Shown piece by piece: positions 52,699-62,210 of a stretch of DNA of 64,000 bases; within the stretch, counting starts at the first letter, position 1, and each line of letters starts with the position of its first letter. Source of the stretch: Flavobacterium sp. (GTDB lineage Bacteria > Bacteroidota > Bacteroidia > Flavobacteriales > Flavobacteriaceae); assembly GCA_016787805.1 (NCBI GenBank), contig JAEUTY010000028.1, positions 39,498 to 103,497 on the forward strand, in the 5' to 3' direction. The translations under genes and the position numbers were made by a program. The notes below the pieces were generated by a model that was given only the letters and a program-made list of their open reading frames with translations, was not told the origin of the DNA and made no database searches.

Positions 52699-53679
52699 AT
52701 GAGTTTTTTTAAACGTATATTTTCTTCCGATAAAAAAGAACAACGCATCGATGAGGAAGCAAAACAAACATTAGATAAAGGCTTAGAAAAATCAAAAACT
52801 TCTTTTTTCTCAAAGCTCACCAAAGCCATCGCCGGAAAATCAAAAGTAGACGATGAGGTTTTAGATAATCTTGAGGAAATCTTAGTTTCATCAGACGTCG
52901 GTGTAAACACGACGCTAAAAATCATCAAACGCATCGAACAACGTGTTGCCACTGATAAATATTTAGGAACCGACGAACTCAATCAAATTCTTCGCGATGA
53001 AATTGCAGGTTTACTATCGGAGACCAATACAGGTGAAGAAACTGAATTTTCAATTCCAACCAACAAAAAACCATACGTAATTATGGTGGTTGGGGTAAAC
53101 GGAGTTGGAAAAACAACAACTATTGGAAAACTTGCCAACCAATTCAAAAAAGCAGGTTACAACGTAGTTCTTGGAGCAGCCGATACATTCCGTGCTGCTG
53201 CTATCGATCAATTGCAAATTTGGGCCGATAGAGTAGGCGTTCCGATTGTCAAACAACAAATGGGAAGCGATCCTGCTTCAGTAGCTTTTGATACATTGCA
53301 AAGCGCGGTTTCTCAAAATGCCGATGTGGTTATTATTGATACAGCTGGGCGTTTGCACAATAAAGTAGGTTTAATGAACGAATTAACCAAAGTAAAACGC
53401 GTTATGCAAAAAGTCGTAGAAGACGCACCACACGATGTTTTATTGGTTCTTGATGGTTCTACAGGACAAAATGCTTTCGAGCAAGCTACGCAATTCACTG
53501 CTGCAACTGAAGTATCGTGTTTAGCCGTTACCAAATTAGATGGAACAGCCAAAGGCGGTGTAGTAATTGGTATTTCAGATCAATTCCAAATTCCAGTAAA
53601 ATACATCGGAGTTGGCGAAGGCATCGAAGATTTACAAGTGTTTAACAAATACGAATTTGTTGATTCGTTCTTCAAATAA
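52699..53679 (+). CDS. ftsY: Signal recognition particle receptor FtsY
   Basis: SRP-dependent membrane targeting GTPase, 326 aa. NG domains: N bundle (about 20-110), G1 GVNGVGKTTTIGKLA, AADTFRAAAIDQLQ, G3 DTAGRLHN, G4 TKLDGTAKGG. The acidic A domain of E. coli FtsY is reduced to a few residues. A small membrane-protein gene follows 6 bp later. Confidence 0.96.
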   Translation: MSFFKRIFSSDKKEQRIDEEAKQTLDKGLEKSKTSFFSKLTKAIAGKSKVDDEVLDNLEEILVSSDVGVNTTLKIIKRIEQRVATDKYLGTDELNQILRDEIAGLLSETNTGEETEFSIPTNKKPYVIMVVGVNGVGKTTTIGKLANQFKKAGYNVVLGAADTFRAAAIDQLQIWADRVGVPIVKQQMGSDPASVAFDTLQSAVSQNADVVIIDTAGRLHNKVGLMNELTKVKRVMQKVVEDAPHDVLLVLDGSTGQNAFEQATQFTAATEVSCLAVTKLDGTAKGGVVIGISDQFQIPVKYIGVGEGIEDLQVFNKYEFVDSFFK

Positions 53680-53685
53680 AATAGT

Positions 53686-53847
53686 ATGAAGAATATCAAA
53701 TCGTTTCACTTATATTTAATTGCCGTAGCACTAACGGTGGCAGGAAATTTTTTTATTCAACGCGACTCTATTTTGTACTATCCTTATGGAATAATTTGTA
53801 TTGCGATTGTTTCCGTAGCATTGTATAAACAATTCAAATCAAAGTAA
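53686..53847 (+). CDS. 53-residue membrane protein
   Basis: Two hydrophobic segments: SFHLYLIAVALTVAGNFFI (about 6-24) and YPYGIICIAIVSVALY (about 32-47), with a short polar loop RDSI between. Not recognised. It begins 6 bp after ftsY and is probably co-transcribed with it. Confidence 0.62.
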   Translation: MKNIKSFHLYLIAVALTVAGNFFIQRDSILYYPYGIICIAIVSVALYKQFKSK

Positions 53848-54001
53848 TTAAATTTTTCTGCAGTTTTTTTGTTGCGTTTTTTCTTGTGATCAAACCATTG
53901 TAAAACAGGTATTTATACTTGTTTTTCTATATTGGCTTTAGTTTAACTTTACAAAACTATGAGGTACATCATATAAAGTAAGTAAACTAAATCAATCCAA
54001 T

Positions 54002-55447
54002 ATGACAACAAACAATCATTTAAGTAAAATCCTGGTTTATTTTTCAGTAATCGGGTTTGTAATTTTCTTCTCGTGTAAAAAAGGTGATGACAAAGAAATT
54101 TCGAGTGAATACTCGGAAGTGAGCGCCATTACTCCAATGAACTTTCCTACCAATTTAGGTATTGAGGATTTCAATTTTCCTGAGGATTCAACCAAAATTT
54201 ACAGTTGGCTTCAAAACAAAGACACCATTAGTATTACCAAACATGCTTGGGGAATTTGGGCAGGTTTGACAGCTTCGTCAGGTCAAGTGTTTCAAGGCGA
54301 TTCGTTATTGGTTTTTGAAACTTGGTTTGGTGTTGATGAATTGTCAGTAATGTCGGGCAACGGTAATAAACAAGGAGGTTGTGATCAAATGAAAAAAAGC
54401 AAAAGAACCTCACTAAAAATCCCTAGACAATTTACTCACGCTCAACTTCTTGCAAATAAAAACGCTGTTATTGATAATACTTTTTCTCTTTTTGAAACCG
54501 TATCGTACAGTCCGCCAGCTGCATGTTTCGCGACTTCTAATTTGATTTTTAATCAATCTACTTTAGATAGCTATAAAGTGAAAGATGGCATTGGTAAAAT
54601 TCCTTCTTTTCCTAATGATGCCATCACAACTAAGCCTGTTTATTTTACGGGTAAACCAACAAAAGAAGGTTTAATTCAAGTACCTGTTTGGCCTGGTATT
54701 CCTAATCCAGCAAAAGTATTTCCCACAACTGATTGGAATGCATACGTGTATGCAGATACATCCAATAAACAACCAAAAAATAAAAAGTTAGTTCCAGTTA
54801 CTACTCCGAATCCATCACCAGCTCAAATTCAAGCTGCAACATGTAATGTGAACGATTTTATAAATTTTGCTGTAGATGCTGACATGGCAAAGTATTTAAA
54901 TCAACATCAAGATCAAAATCCTAATAGCGAATTTGTAGCGGGCGACTTAGTATTATTAGTGGCCATGCATGTTACTTCTAAGGAAATTAGCAATTGGACA
55001 TGGCAAAGTTTCTTTTGGACTCCCAATCCAGATGCTCCGTTGGCTCCGAGTTCAAAATTTGCAGCCGATTTGCGTCCTAAACAATTGTACGGAGCCGCAT
55101 CACATTATGCTGTTACTACTGCTTATGCGATGGTTTGGCCTAATCAACCCATAACAGGAGGAACCAATACTGGAGTTACTCCAATTATAGCCTTTAATCC
55201 TTATTTGGAAGCCGATTTACCAAAATTTAATAATCAAAATGCGTTGAATCAAAATTACCAATATGGTGTGCAATCCAATTGCATGACCTGTCACTCATTG
55301 GCCACTCAATCAGGTAGTTTAGGATATTCAGCAGATCAATACATTGACATGAAAGACAGCCGATTCATCAATCAAGTTCAGCTTGATTTTGCTTGGTCGA
55401 TCCAGGGTAATACTAATAAAGATTCGACTTCGGTCAAAAAGAAATAA
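54002..55447 (+). CDS. Large lipoprotein with a C-terminal CxxCH motif
   Basis: 481 aa. Signal with lipobox FFSC (C25). The body has no familiar domain, but the C-terminus carries [12 protein letters not shown] (about 428-439), a CxxCH heme-binding motif followed by a short tail. DKQG-like [11 protein letters not shown] and [12 protein letters not shown] segments are not informative. Family seen in Bacteroidota and Myxobacteria as hypothetical. Possibly a mono-heme c-type cytochrome on the periplasmic side (inference). Confidence 0.72.
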   Translation: MTTNNHLSKILVYFSVIGFVIFFSCKKGDDKEISSEYSEVSAITPMNFPTNLGIEDFNFPEDSTKIYSWLQNKDTISITKHAWGIWAGLTASSGQVFQGDSLLVFETWFGVDELSVMSGNGNKQGGCDQMKKSKRTSLKIPRQFTHAQLLANKNAVIDNTFSLFETVSYSPPAACFATSNLIFNQSTLDSYKVKDGIGKIPSFPNDAITTKPVYFTGKPTKEGLIQVPVWPGIPNPAKVFPTTDWNAYVYADTSNKQPKNKKLVPVTTPNPSPAQIQAATCNVNDFINFAVDADMAKYLNQHQDQNPNSEFVAGDLVLLVAMHVTSKEISNWTWQSFFWTPNPDAPLAPSSKFAADLRPKQLYGAASHYAVTTAYAMVWPNQPITGGTNTGVTPIIAFNPYLEADLPKFNNQNALNQNYQYGVQSNCMTCHSLATQSGSLGYSADQYIDMKDSRFINQVQLDFAWSIQGNTNKDSTSVKKK

Positions 55448-55464
55448 GTTTTATTAATTCTATT

Positions 55465-55492
55465 AAAGGAGATCGTTTTGATCTCCTTTTTT
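55465..55492 (+). terminator. Bidirectional terminator
   Basis: Arms AAAGGAGATC and GATCTCCTTT with a 5-base loop and a T-run, between the convergent lipoprotein and hydrolase genes. Confidence 0.92.
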
Positions 55493-56570
55493 ATTCGTAC
55501 AAATCGGATATCTTATCCCAAAGGTCATTATCAAAACCAGATAAAGCAAAAGTTGGATTATCAGGATTTGCAACTTCTCCCATTCTAATAATCACCATTT
55601 TTTTGCTAGGAATAACATAAATTTTTTGGTCATTTTTTCCTAAAGCGGCATACATATCACTTGGAGCATTCGGAATTAAAGTTCCGTCAAATTGCAATTG
55701 AAGTCCAGGTAAGCGATATGATGTTTTTCCGTTTAACCACCACAAATAACCATAGGCTTGGTTTAAGTTTTGTGAAGTAGAACTAGCCTGATTCATATAA
55801 TTTTCACTGATGATTGTGGTTCCATTCCATTTCCCTTTATTCAAAGCCATCAATCCAAAGCGTGCCATATTTCGTGCGGTACTCCAGTATACACTTAAAC
55901 CGTCACCAGAGTTAATCCAACTCCCGCCCGTCATGCCAATTCTATCGCGCAACTTGGAGTTGAAATAATTGGTCCAAGTTTGACCACTGGCTTGTGCAAC
56001 AACATCTTGTAGTTTTACATATACATTATGATACGCCCAACGTGTTCCTGCATCGGCTACATATTGTAAATTGGCAGGTGAAACGTCATCGCCTAAAGCA
56101 TCATTCAAACCAGAGTTCATACACAGTAAGTTTTTACAAGTTATCAAGTTTTCTTTGGCCAAAGGAGCGCTTGTCCAACCGGTTCCTAAATAATCAGAAA
56201 CCTTGTTATTAATGTTGAGTAAACCTTCCTCTTGTGCAATTCCGGTTACAGTTGCAGTCAATGTTTTTCCAGCACTTGCCCAATACCAAGGAGTTGTAGC
56301 CGAATGACCATTGAAATAATTTTCCATTACAATTCGACCATTCACTAAAACAATAAACGATTTGGTGTTTTTTTGTTCTAAATAAGTTAGTAAGGGTTGA
56401 ACCGCACTTTGATTCCAACCCAAATCTGTGATTGATTTGGTTTCCCATGTAGTACTTCCATCATTTGGAGGGAAATACATTTGTTCTTCAGTGTTTGTGT
56501 TTGTTGTTTCATCTGAATTGCATCCTGAAAAAAGGACTACCAACAAAGCAAGAGTAAAATAGTTTTTCAT
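55491..56570 (-). CDS. Beta-lactamase-family serine hydrolase lipoprotein
   Basis: 359 aa. Lipobox FSGCNS (C17), then a class C beta-lactamase/penicillin-binding fold: nucleophile Ser in WYWASAGKTLTA (SxxK), the Tyr-x-Asn counterpart in RWAYHNVYVKLQDV. Homologues hydrolyse esters, peptides or lactams; specificity unknown. No neighbouring genes support antibiotic resistance. Confidence 0.85.
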   Translation of the reverse strand: MKNYFTLALLVVLFSGCNSDETTNTNTEEQMYFPPNDGSTTWETKSITDLGWNQSAVQPLLTYLEQKNTKSFIVLVNGRIVMENYFNGHSATTPWYWASAGKTLTATVTGIAQEEGLLNINNKVSDYLGTGWTSAPLAKENLITCKNLLCMNSGLNDALGDDVSPANLQYVADAGTRWAYHNVYVKLQDVVAQASGQTWTNYFNSKLRDRIGMTGGSWINSGDGLSVYWSTARNMARFGLMALNKGKWNGTTIISENYMNQASSTSQNLNQAYGYLWWLNGKTSYRLPGLQLQFDGTLIPNAPSDMYAALGKNDQKIYVIPSKKMVIIRMGEVANPDNPTFALSGFDNDLWDKISDLYE

Positions 56571-56676
56571 ATTAGTAGGTTTTCACTTTTAGACTTGGGA
56601 AGTGCACAAAGGTTTAATCAAAAATACATTTTTTATTCATTGAAATTAATTGTAATTTTAGATTTTAATTTGGATT

Positions 56677-57096
56677 ATGAAAAAAGCAGTCGGATTCTTA
56701 GTTTTGACCTTGATGTTAATCTCTTGCAAACAGACTATTGCGTCTAAAGATATTGCTAAAATAAATGGTTATTGGGAAATTGAAAAAGTAGAATTACCTG
56801 ATGGAGAAGACAAAGATTATAAAGTAAATCCAACCATTGATTATTTTGAATTAAAAGGCAACAAAGGTTTTCGTCAAAAAGTGATGCCTCAGTTTGATGG
56901 AACTTATTTGACCAATAATTTAAAAGAAACCATTGAAATCACTCAAGAAAGCGGCGATTTTTATATCAATTACACTACGCAATACGGCAAGTGGAAAGAA
57001 GAAATTATCGAAATAAAAGATTCGGTTTTGGTTTTGAAAAACAAAGAAAATTTAGAATACCATTATAAAAAATCAGTTCCTTTTTCTGTAAAATAA
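56677..57096 (+). CDS. Small lipoprotein, lipocalin-like
   Basis: 139 aa. Lipobox LISC (C17). The rest is predicted beta-rich, with GYWEIEKVELPDGEDKDYKVN at the start and FYINYTTQYGKWKEEIIEIKDSVLVLKN at the end, as in small lipocalin-like proteins. Not recognised further. Followed after 10 bp by the DUF721 gene, likely co-transcribed. Confidence 0.68.
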   Translation: MKKAVGFLVLTLMLISCKQTIASKDIAKINGYWEIEKVELPDGEDKDYKVNPTIDYFELKGNKGFRQKVMPQFDGTYLTNNLKETIEITQESGDFYINYTTQYGKWKEEIIEIKDSVLVLKNKENLEYHYKKSVPFSVK

Positions 57097-57106
57097 TTTG
57101 TCAATA

Positions 57107-57403
57107 ATGGCTAAACGACTAAGTAACGAGAGTTCAATTGCTGATGTTTTGAAAGAGTTTATTCATGTAAATAAGCTCGAACAAGGTATAGATAAAATTG
57201 ATGTGGAACAGGCTTGGAAAAAATTGATGGGAAATGGAGTAAATGCCTACACGCAAGATGTTATTTTGAAAGGAGCTACTTTATATGTAAAATTAACATC
57301 ATCAACACTTCGAGAGGAATTGAGCTACGGAAAACAAAAAATTATAGCAATGCTCAATGAAGAAATAGGAAAAGAAGTGGTGAAAGAATTAGTTCTTCGT
57401 TAA
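57107..57403 (+). CDS. DUF721 (DciA-like) protein
   Basis: 98 aa. The KH-like DUF721 domain: ESSIADVLKEFIHVNKLEQGIDKIDVEQAWKKLMGN, then LYVKLTSSTLREELSYGKQKIIAMLNEE. DciA of other bacteria loads the replicative helicase; a role in replication is thus plausible. ATG at 57107 (MAKRLS) is preferred over a TTG at 57098. Confidence 0.8.
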   Translation: MAKRLSNESSIADVLKEFIHVNKLEQGIDKIDVEQAWKKLMGNGVNAYTQDVILKGATLYVKLTSSTLREELSYGKQKIIAMLNEEIGKEVVKELVLR

Positions 57404-57436
57404 AAAAAAGAACGCTCCAGTGGCAAAACTGAAGCG
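57403..57436 (-). terminator. Terminator of aceA
   Basis: Minus strand CGCTTCAGT, 6-base loop, ACTGGAGCG, then TTCTTTTTTT. A T-G pair inside the stem. It also overlaps the DUF721 stop region. Confidence 0.85.
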
Positions 57437-57460
57437 CTCAAACAACAAACTATATAAAAA

Positions 57461-58738
57461 TTAAAATTGTGCAACTTCTGTCGAATCTTTCATTGCAACT
57501 GTAGAGTTCAATCCTGCGGTTACAGTGTTTTGAACTTCGTCAAAGTAGGTCGTGCCAACAAAATTTTGGTGTTTTACGGCTTTGAAACCTTCTTTTTGCA
57601 ATGCAAATTCTCGTTCTTGTAGTTCAGAATAACCAGCCATTCCGCGGTTTTTGTATGCCAATGCCAATTCAAACATTGACGTATTCAATGCGTGGAAACC
57701 AGCCAAAGTGATAAACTGGAATTTGTAACCCATTGCAGCCAATTCCTCTCTAAACGTTTCCATTTCGGCAACTGATAATTTCGCTGCCCAGTTGAATGAA
57801 GGTGAACAGTTATACGCCAACATTTTTCCTGGATATTTGGCGTGAATTCCTTCAGCAAACTGACGAGCATATTCTAAATCCGGATTTGAAGTTTCCATCC
57901 AAATTAAATCAGCGTAAGGAGCATACGATAATCCGCGATCAATGCCTTGTTCAACGCCACAATTTACATAAAAGAAACCTTCAGGTGTGCGTTCGCCCGT
58001 AATGAATTTGTGGTCTCTTTCGTCGATGTCACTAGTAATCAAGTTGGCTGCATCGGCATCTGTTCGAGCTACAATCAAACTCGGAACATTCATTACGTCG
58101 GCAGCCAAACGAGCTGCGATTAATTTATTGATGGCTTCTTGTGTTGGAACTAATACTTTTCCGCCCAAGTGACCACATTTTTTTGCAGAAGATAATTGGT
58201 CTTCAAAGTGCACACCAGATGCTCCTGCTTCAATCATACTTTTCATTAATTCGAAAGCATTTAAGTTGCCACCAAAACCAGCTTCAGCATCGGCTACTAT
58301 CGGAACTAAATAATCTTTTTTGTTTTCAACTTTATTTACGGTTTGAATTTGATCCGCACGCAACAAGGCGTTATTGATTTTTTTCACCACAATCGGAACA
58401 CTGTTTGCTGGATATAATGATTGATCGGGATACATTTCGCCAGCAATATTTGCATCGGCAGCTACTTGCCAACCGCTCAAATATATGGCTTCCAAACCAG
58501 CTTCTACTTCTTGAATGGCTTGATTTCCGGTTAATGCGCCCAATCCAGCAACCCAATCTTGATTGTTTAATCTTCTCCACAGGATTTCTGCGCCACGACG
58601 TGCAATAGAATGTTCAATTTGATACGAACCTTGTAGTGTTACTACTTTTTCGGCGGTGTAGGGTCGTTCAATTCCTTTCCATCTTGGGTTGGTTGTCCAA
58701 TCGGTGATTAATGCTTGAATTCTGTCTTCTGTTTTCAT
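57461..58738 (-). CDS. aceA: Isocitrate lyase
   Basis: Splits isocitrate to glyoxylate and succinate in the glyoxylate shunt. 425 aa. Active-site [13 protein letters not shown] with the catalytic Cys, and the substrate and metal-binding [12 protein letters not shown] and [10 protein letters not shown] segments. Cytoplasmic. Follows malate synthase after 76 bp, with an imperfect hairpin (AACTGCCGA/TCGACAGTT) in that gap. Confidence 0.97.
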   Translation of the reverse strand: MKTEDRIQALITDWTTNPRWKGIERPYTAEKVVTLQGSYQIEHSIARRGAEILWRRLNNQDWVAGLGALTGNQAIQEVEAGLEAIYLSGWQVAADANIAGEMYPDQSLYPANSVPIVVKKINNALLRADQIQTVNKVENKKDYLVPIVADAEAGFGGNLNAFELMKSMIEAGASGVHFEDQLSSAKKCGHLGGKVLVPTQEAINKLIAARLAADVMNVPSLIVARTDADAANLITSDIDERDHKFITGERTPEGFFYVNCGVEQGIDRGLSYAPYADLIWMETSNPDLEYARQFAEGIHAKYPGKMLAYNCSPSFNWAAKLSVAEMETFREELAAMGYKFQFITLAGFHALNTSMFELALAYKNRGMAGYSELQEREFALQKEGFKAVKHQNFVGTTYFDEVQNTVTAGLNSTVAMKDSTEVAQF

Positions 58739-58814
58739 ACTTTTGTACTGTTAGATAGTTATTTATTTAATTATTTATTTAGGAAACTGTCGAGTGTTGC
58801 AGCATTCGGCAGTT

Positions 58815-60398
58815 TTATTTTATATAGTTGTACGCTTCTAGCGTAAGGAAATCATCCAGTTTTTCACTTGCGATCATAGTTGAGAAAAGTTGAGTTGCCA
58901 ATTCAAATTGCCCTGATTGAAAGCGAGAAATCCCAACGTATTCTTTAATTTTTAGAAGCTCTTCTTTGATTAACGTTTCGTAATAAGCTTTTGTAACTAA
59001 TTGTCCATTATCCAATTGAGCTCCTTTTTTGAGCCATAACCACAATTGTGTTCTTGAAATTTCGGCAGTTGCGGCGTCTTCCATAAGGTTGTATAAAGCG
59101 GCAGCGCCAGTTCCCATCAACCACGATTCGACGTACAAAATTCCGACGTTGATGTTTTTGCGAACTCCATTTTCAGTAATTGTTCCTTGGGGAAGTTCTA
59201 AAAGTTGTTCTTCATTAATATTGAGTTCGTTGCGTTTGATGTGCATTTGGTTTTGCGTAGGCATGTTTTCGTTGAAGACTTTCATTGCCAAATCAACCAA
59301 TCCAGGATGCGCAACCCAAGTGCCGTCGTGACCGTTTTTTACTTCACGTTCTTTATCAGCTTTTACTTTTTCAAAAGCGATTTGATTGGCTTCGTCATTA
59401 TTTTTAATCGGAATTTGTGCTGCCATTCCGCCAATTGCTAAGATGTTTCTTTTATGGCAGACTTGAATTACTCGTAAAGAATACGCGCTCATAAACGGAC
59501 TGGTCATCGTCACTTGATCTCTATCAGGAATCATAAAGTTGGGATGGTTTTTCAGTTTTTTGATGTATGAGAAAATGTAATCCCATCGACCACAGTTCAA
59601 GCCAGCGATGTGGTTTTTTAATTCATAAATTATTTCATCCAATTGAAAGCTTGCCGTAATCGTTTCGATCAAAACGGTTGCTTTGATAGTGCCAACAGGA
59701 ACTTTAAAATAGTCTTGGGTAAAATCAAAAACTTCGTTCCACCAGCGTGCTTCGGTGTAATCTTCTAGTTTTGGTAAATAGAAATAAACGCCTTGATTTT
59801 GTTTTCGTAATTCGAGTACATTGTGAAAAAAGTACAATCCAAAATCAACCAATGAACCTGAAAAGTTTTCGCCGTTGAGTTTTAAATTTTTTTCTTCCAA
59901 ATGCAATCCTCTTGGGCGAACCAATAATGTCGCTACTTGATTGTTGAGTTGATACGTTTTACCGTTTTGCTCTAAAGAGATGGTTTTTCGAATAGCATCC
60001 ATCAAATTTTGTTGGCCTTCCATCAAATTGCCAAAAGTGGGGGAACAACTGTCTTCAAAGTCGGCCATGAATACTTTAGCGCCCGAATTTAAAGCATTAA
60101 TCACCATTTTGCGATCCACTGGACCTGTGATTTCAACTCTTCTGTCCAATAGTTTTTCTGGAATTGGAGCGGCTGACCAAACCGAGTTGCGAATTGATTC
60201 GGTTTCTTTCGGAAAAGAAGGTAATTCACCTTTGTCGAATGCTTCTTGTTGAAGCACTCTTTTTTCTAACAATTCAAGTCTTTTATTGTTAAAATTTAGA
60301 TGCAATTCACTTAAGAATTGTAAAGCTTCTGTTGTGAGAAGGTTTGGATATGCTTTTGTACTAAGTACTTCTACGGTTGTTTTTTCTAGTGTTTCCAT
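58815..60398 (-). CDS. aceB: Malate synthase A
   Basis: Condenses glyoxylate with acetyl-CoA to malate. 527 aa, A-type. EITGPVDRKMVINALNSGAKVFMADFEDS (near 85-115), the catalytic RPRGLHL and GLNCGRWDYIFSYIK. ATG at 60398 (METLEKTT) fits the usual length; an upstream ATG at 60422 lies beside the -7 box. First gene of the aceB-aceA operon, divergent from the regulator at 60675. Confidence 0.97.
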   Translation of the reverse strand: METLEKTTVEVLSTKAYPNLLTTEALQFLSELHLNFNNKRLELLEKRVLQQEAFDKGELPSFPKETESIRNSVWSAAPIPEKLLDRRVEITGPVDRKMVINALNSGAKVFMADFEDSCSPTFGNLMEGQQNLMDAIRKTISLEQNGKTYQLNNQVATLLVRPRGLHLEEKNLKLNGENFSGSLVDFGLYFFHNVLELRKQNQGVYFYLPKLEDYTEARWWNEVFDFTQDYFKVPVGTIKATVLIETITASFQLDEIIYELKNHIAGLNCGRWDYIFSYIKKLKNHPNFMIPDRDQVTMTSPFMSAYSLRVIQVCHKRNILAIGGMAAQIPIKNNDEANQIAFEKVKADKEREVKNGHDGTWVAHPGLVDLAMKVFNENMPTQNQMHIKRNELNINEEQLLELPQGTITENGVRKNINVGILYVESWLMGTGAAALYNLMEDAATAEISRTQLWLWLKKGAQLDNGQLVTKAYYETLIKEELLKIKEYVGISRFQSGQFELATQLFSTMIASEKLDDFLTLEAYNYIK

Positions 60399-60419
60399 AC
60401 GACTTTGTTTTTGATGATG

Positions 60420-60450
60420 CAATGTTATAAAAAAATAAAATACAAAACAA
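60420..60450 (-). promoter_or_regulatory. aceB promoter
   Basis: Minus strand TTG, 20 bases, TAACATTG (one mismatch to TAnnTTTG). Transcription would begin near 60413, leaving about 15 nt before the ATG. Confidence 0.5.
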
Positions 60451-60463
60451 GCGAACGTTCGCT
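60450..60463. promoter_or_regulatory. Candidate operator for glyoxylate-shunt control
   Basis: Perfect 14 bp palindrome AGCGAACGTTCGCT directly upstream of the aceB -33 element. Standing between aceB and the divergent RamB/ScfR-like regulator, it is the best candidate binding site for that protein. Confidence 0.6.
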
Positions 60464-60511
60464 AAAATGTAAAAATATTTTTTCAGCAACTATTTTCTTT
60501 AGGAATTATTG

Positions 60512-60519
60512 TATATTTG
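60512..60519 (+). promoter_or_regulatory. -7 element of the RamB/ScfR-like gene
   Basis: TATATTTG; the start would be near 60526, giving a leader of about 150 nt that contains framed element copy 5. Confidence 0.45.
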
Positions 60520-60552
60520 TCTACTGAACAAGTAAGCCATTTGTTGCTTTCT

Positions 60553-60675
60553 TAGCCCTGATGTAAGGGAAAAACCTTTTTGTCTTTGGCATTTGCGTTG
60601 GGTGACAAAAAGTTTTGGAAAGGCAGCAGGAATATGGATTACAGAAAAAGCCCGAACCATTCGCTCCTTAAAAAA
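60553..60675 (+). repeat. Framed hairpin element, copy 5, in the regulator leader
   Basis: TAGCCCTGATGTAAGGGAAA at the start; hairpin arms CTTTTTGTC (60576-60584) and GACAAAAAG (60604-60612); end ATTCGCTCCTTAAAAAATG, whose A-run runs into the ATG of the regulator. So the element forms the entire leader next to the gene. Confidence 0.85.
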
Positions 60676-62153
60676 TGATAGAAGAAGAATACATTAGATT
60701 AATATTTGGTTTGAAATTGCGTCAAATCAGAACCGAGAAGAACCTTTCGCTATTTGGTTTGGCGAAGGTTACTGGACTTTCCAAATCGTATTTGAACGAG
60801 ATTGAGAAAGGGAAAAAATACCCTAAACGCGATAAGATTTTGCTTTTGGCTGAAGCTTTGGATTCGACTTACGATCAGATGGTTTCGTTGAAGTTGGATA
60901 AAAATTTGGCTCCGATTGGCGAAATTTTACAATCGAGAATACTGAAGGAAATTCCGCTTGAAATATTCGGAATCAAAGAGAGTAATTTGATTGATATTAT
61001 TGCCGAAGCGCCTTTGAAAGTCAATGCTTTTATCAGTACACTTTTTGAAATTGCCAAACATTACAATTTAACACGAGAGAGTTTTTTCTTGGCTGCTTTG
61101 CGTTCCTATCAGGAAGCCAACAACAACTATTTTGACGATTTAGAATTGTTGGTGGAGAAGTTTGCCAAAGCCTATTCATTGGATTTGACGAAGAAGTTGA
61201 ATGTTGAAGATTTGGAAGAAATTTTGGTCGATGAATATGGTTATACAATCAACAATGACGAGTTGACACAGCACGATGAATTGGTGTATTTGCGTTCGGT
61301 TTTTGTACCCAAATCGAAAACCTTATTGATTTCAAAAAGCACAGATGCTTCCCAACGCATGTTTATATATGCTAAAGAGATTGCTTACAATTACATGGAA
61401 ATCAGCGATCGTTTGTATACATTTTCTTGGATAAAATTTGAGAGTTTTGATCAGGTGTTGAATAACTTTTTTGCGTCGTATTTTGCTGGCGCTTTGTTGA
61501 TTCCGAGAAAGGAATTGGTCAAAGAATTAAAGTTGTTTTTTGAGCAGAAAAGTTTTAATCCGAATCAGTTTACTGACTTGATTGCTAAGTTTACCGATTC
61601 GCCTGAAACGTTCTACCAGCGTTTGACCAATGTGTTGCCGAAAGATTTTAATTTTAAAAATTTGTTTTTCTTGCGCTTCAATTACAAACCAGAGCGTGGC
61701 GATTTTCAATTGACCAAAGAATTGCATATTACCAATTTGTTGGAGCCACACGCTAATGAAAACAATGAGCATTATTGCCGAAGATGGATTTCGATTAAGA
61801 CGTTGAAAGAGATTCCAAATTCTGATTCGAATCATCTTTTTGATGCCCAAATTTCGAGTTACAATCATACCGAAAACGAATATTTAGTGCTTTCTTCGGC
61901 GACGAAAGATCCGTTTAGAAATGGTTATTACCGTAGTATTGCTTTGGGAATTATGATTTCAAGTCACTCACAAAGTAAAATGTTGTTTTTGGATGATGCC
62001 TCAGTAAAACGAGTTAGAGTAGGAGTGACTTGCGAGAGTTGTTCGATTACGGATTGTGCCGAACGCGTTGCGCCACCCAAGAAGTTAGAGCGCAAGCAAC
62101 GATTTGAATCGATTGATGCTGTTGTACAAAGTTTGATAGAAAAATACAGTTAA
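60675..62153 (+). CDS. XRE-family regulator of acyl or acetate metabolism (RamB/ScfR-like)
   Basis: 492 aa: N-terminal helix-turn-helix (about 8-65, IRTEKNLSLFGLAKVTGLSKSYLNEIEKG), a peptidase-M78-like middle, and a C-terminal short-chain fatty acyl regulator domain with VGVTCESCSITDCAERVAPP. The M78 metal motif HExxH reads KEIAY, so catalytic His residues are lost. RamB in Corynebacterium represses aceA and aceB; divergence from aceBA here supports the same job. Start codon directly follows a repeat element. Confidence 0.85.
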   Translation: MIEEEYIRLIFGLKLRQIRTEKNLSLFGLAKVTGLSKSYLNEIEKGKKYPKRDKILLLAEALDSTYDQMVSLKLDKNLAPIGEILQSRILKEIPLEIFGIKESNLIDIIAEAPLKVNAFISTLFEIAKHYNLTRESFFLAALRSYQEANNNYFDDLELLVEKFAKAYSLDLTKKLNVEDLEEILVDEYGYTINNDELTQHDELVYLRSVFVPKSKTLLISKSTDASQRMFIYAKEIAYNYMEISDRLYTFSWIKFESFDQVLNNFFASYFAGALLIPRKELVKELKLFFEQKSFNPNQFTDLIAKFTDSPETFYQRLTNVLPKDFNFKNLFFLRFNYKPERGDFQLTKELHITNLLEPHANENNEHYCRRWISIKTLKEIPNSDSNHLFDAQISSYNHTENEYLVLSSATKDPFRNGYYRSIALGIMISSHSQSKMLFLDDASVKRVRVGVTCESCSITDCAERVAPPKKLERKQRFESIDAVVQSLIEKYS

Positions 62154-62155
62154 AA

Positions 62156-62187
62156 AAAATCCCGATTCAATTACGAATCGGGATTTT
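62156..62187 (+). terminator. Bidirectional terminator between regulator and ndk
   Basis: Perfect 13 bp arms AAAATCCCGATTC and GAATCGGGATTTT, loop of 6 bases. Confidence 0.93.
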
Positions 62188-62210
62188 ATATTTAGATAAG
62201 TTGTACTGTC

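Noticed and set aside
55491-56570. Antibiotic-resistance beta-lactamase
   Set aside because: The fold and SxxK are shared by many esterases and peptidases; nothing in the sequence or context supports beta-lactam hydrolysis.
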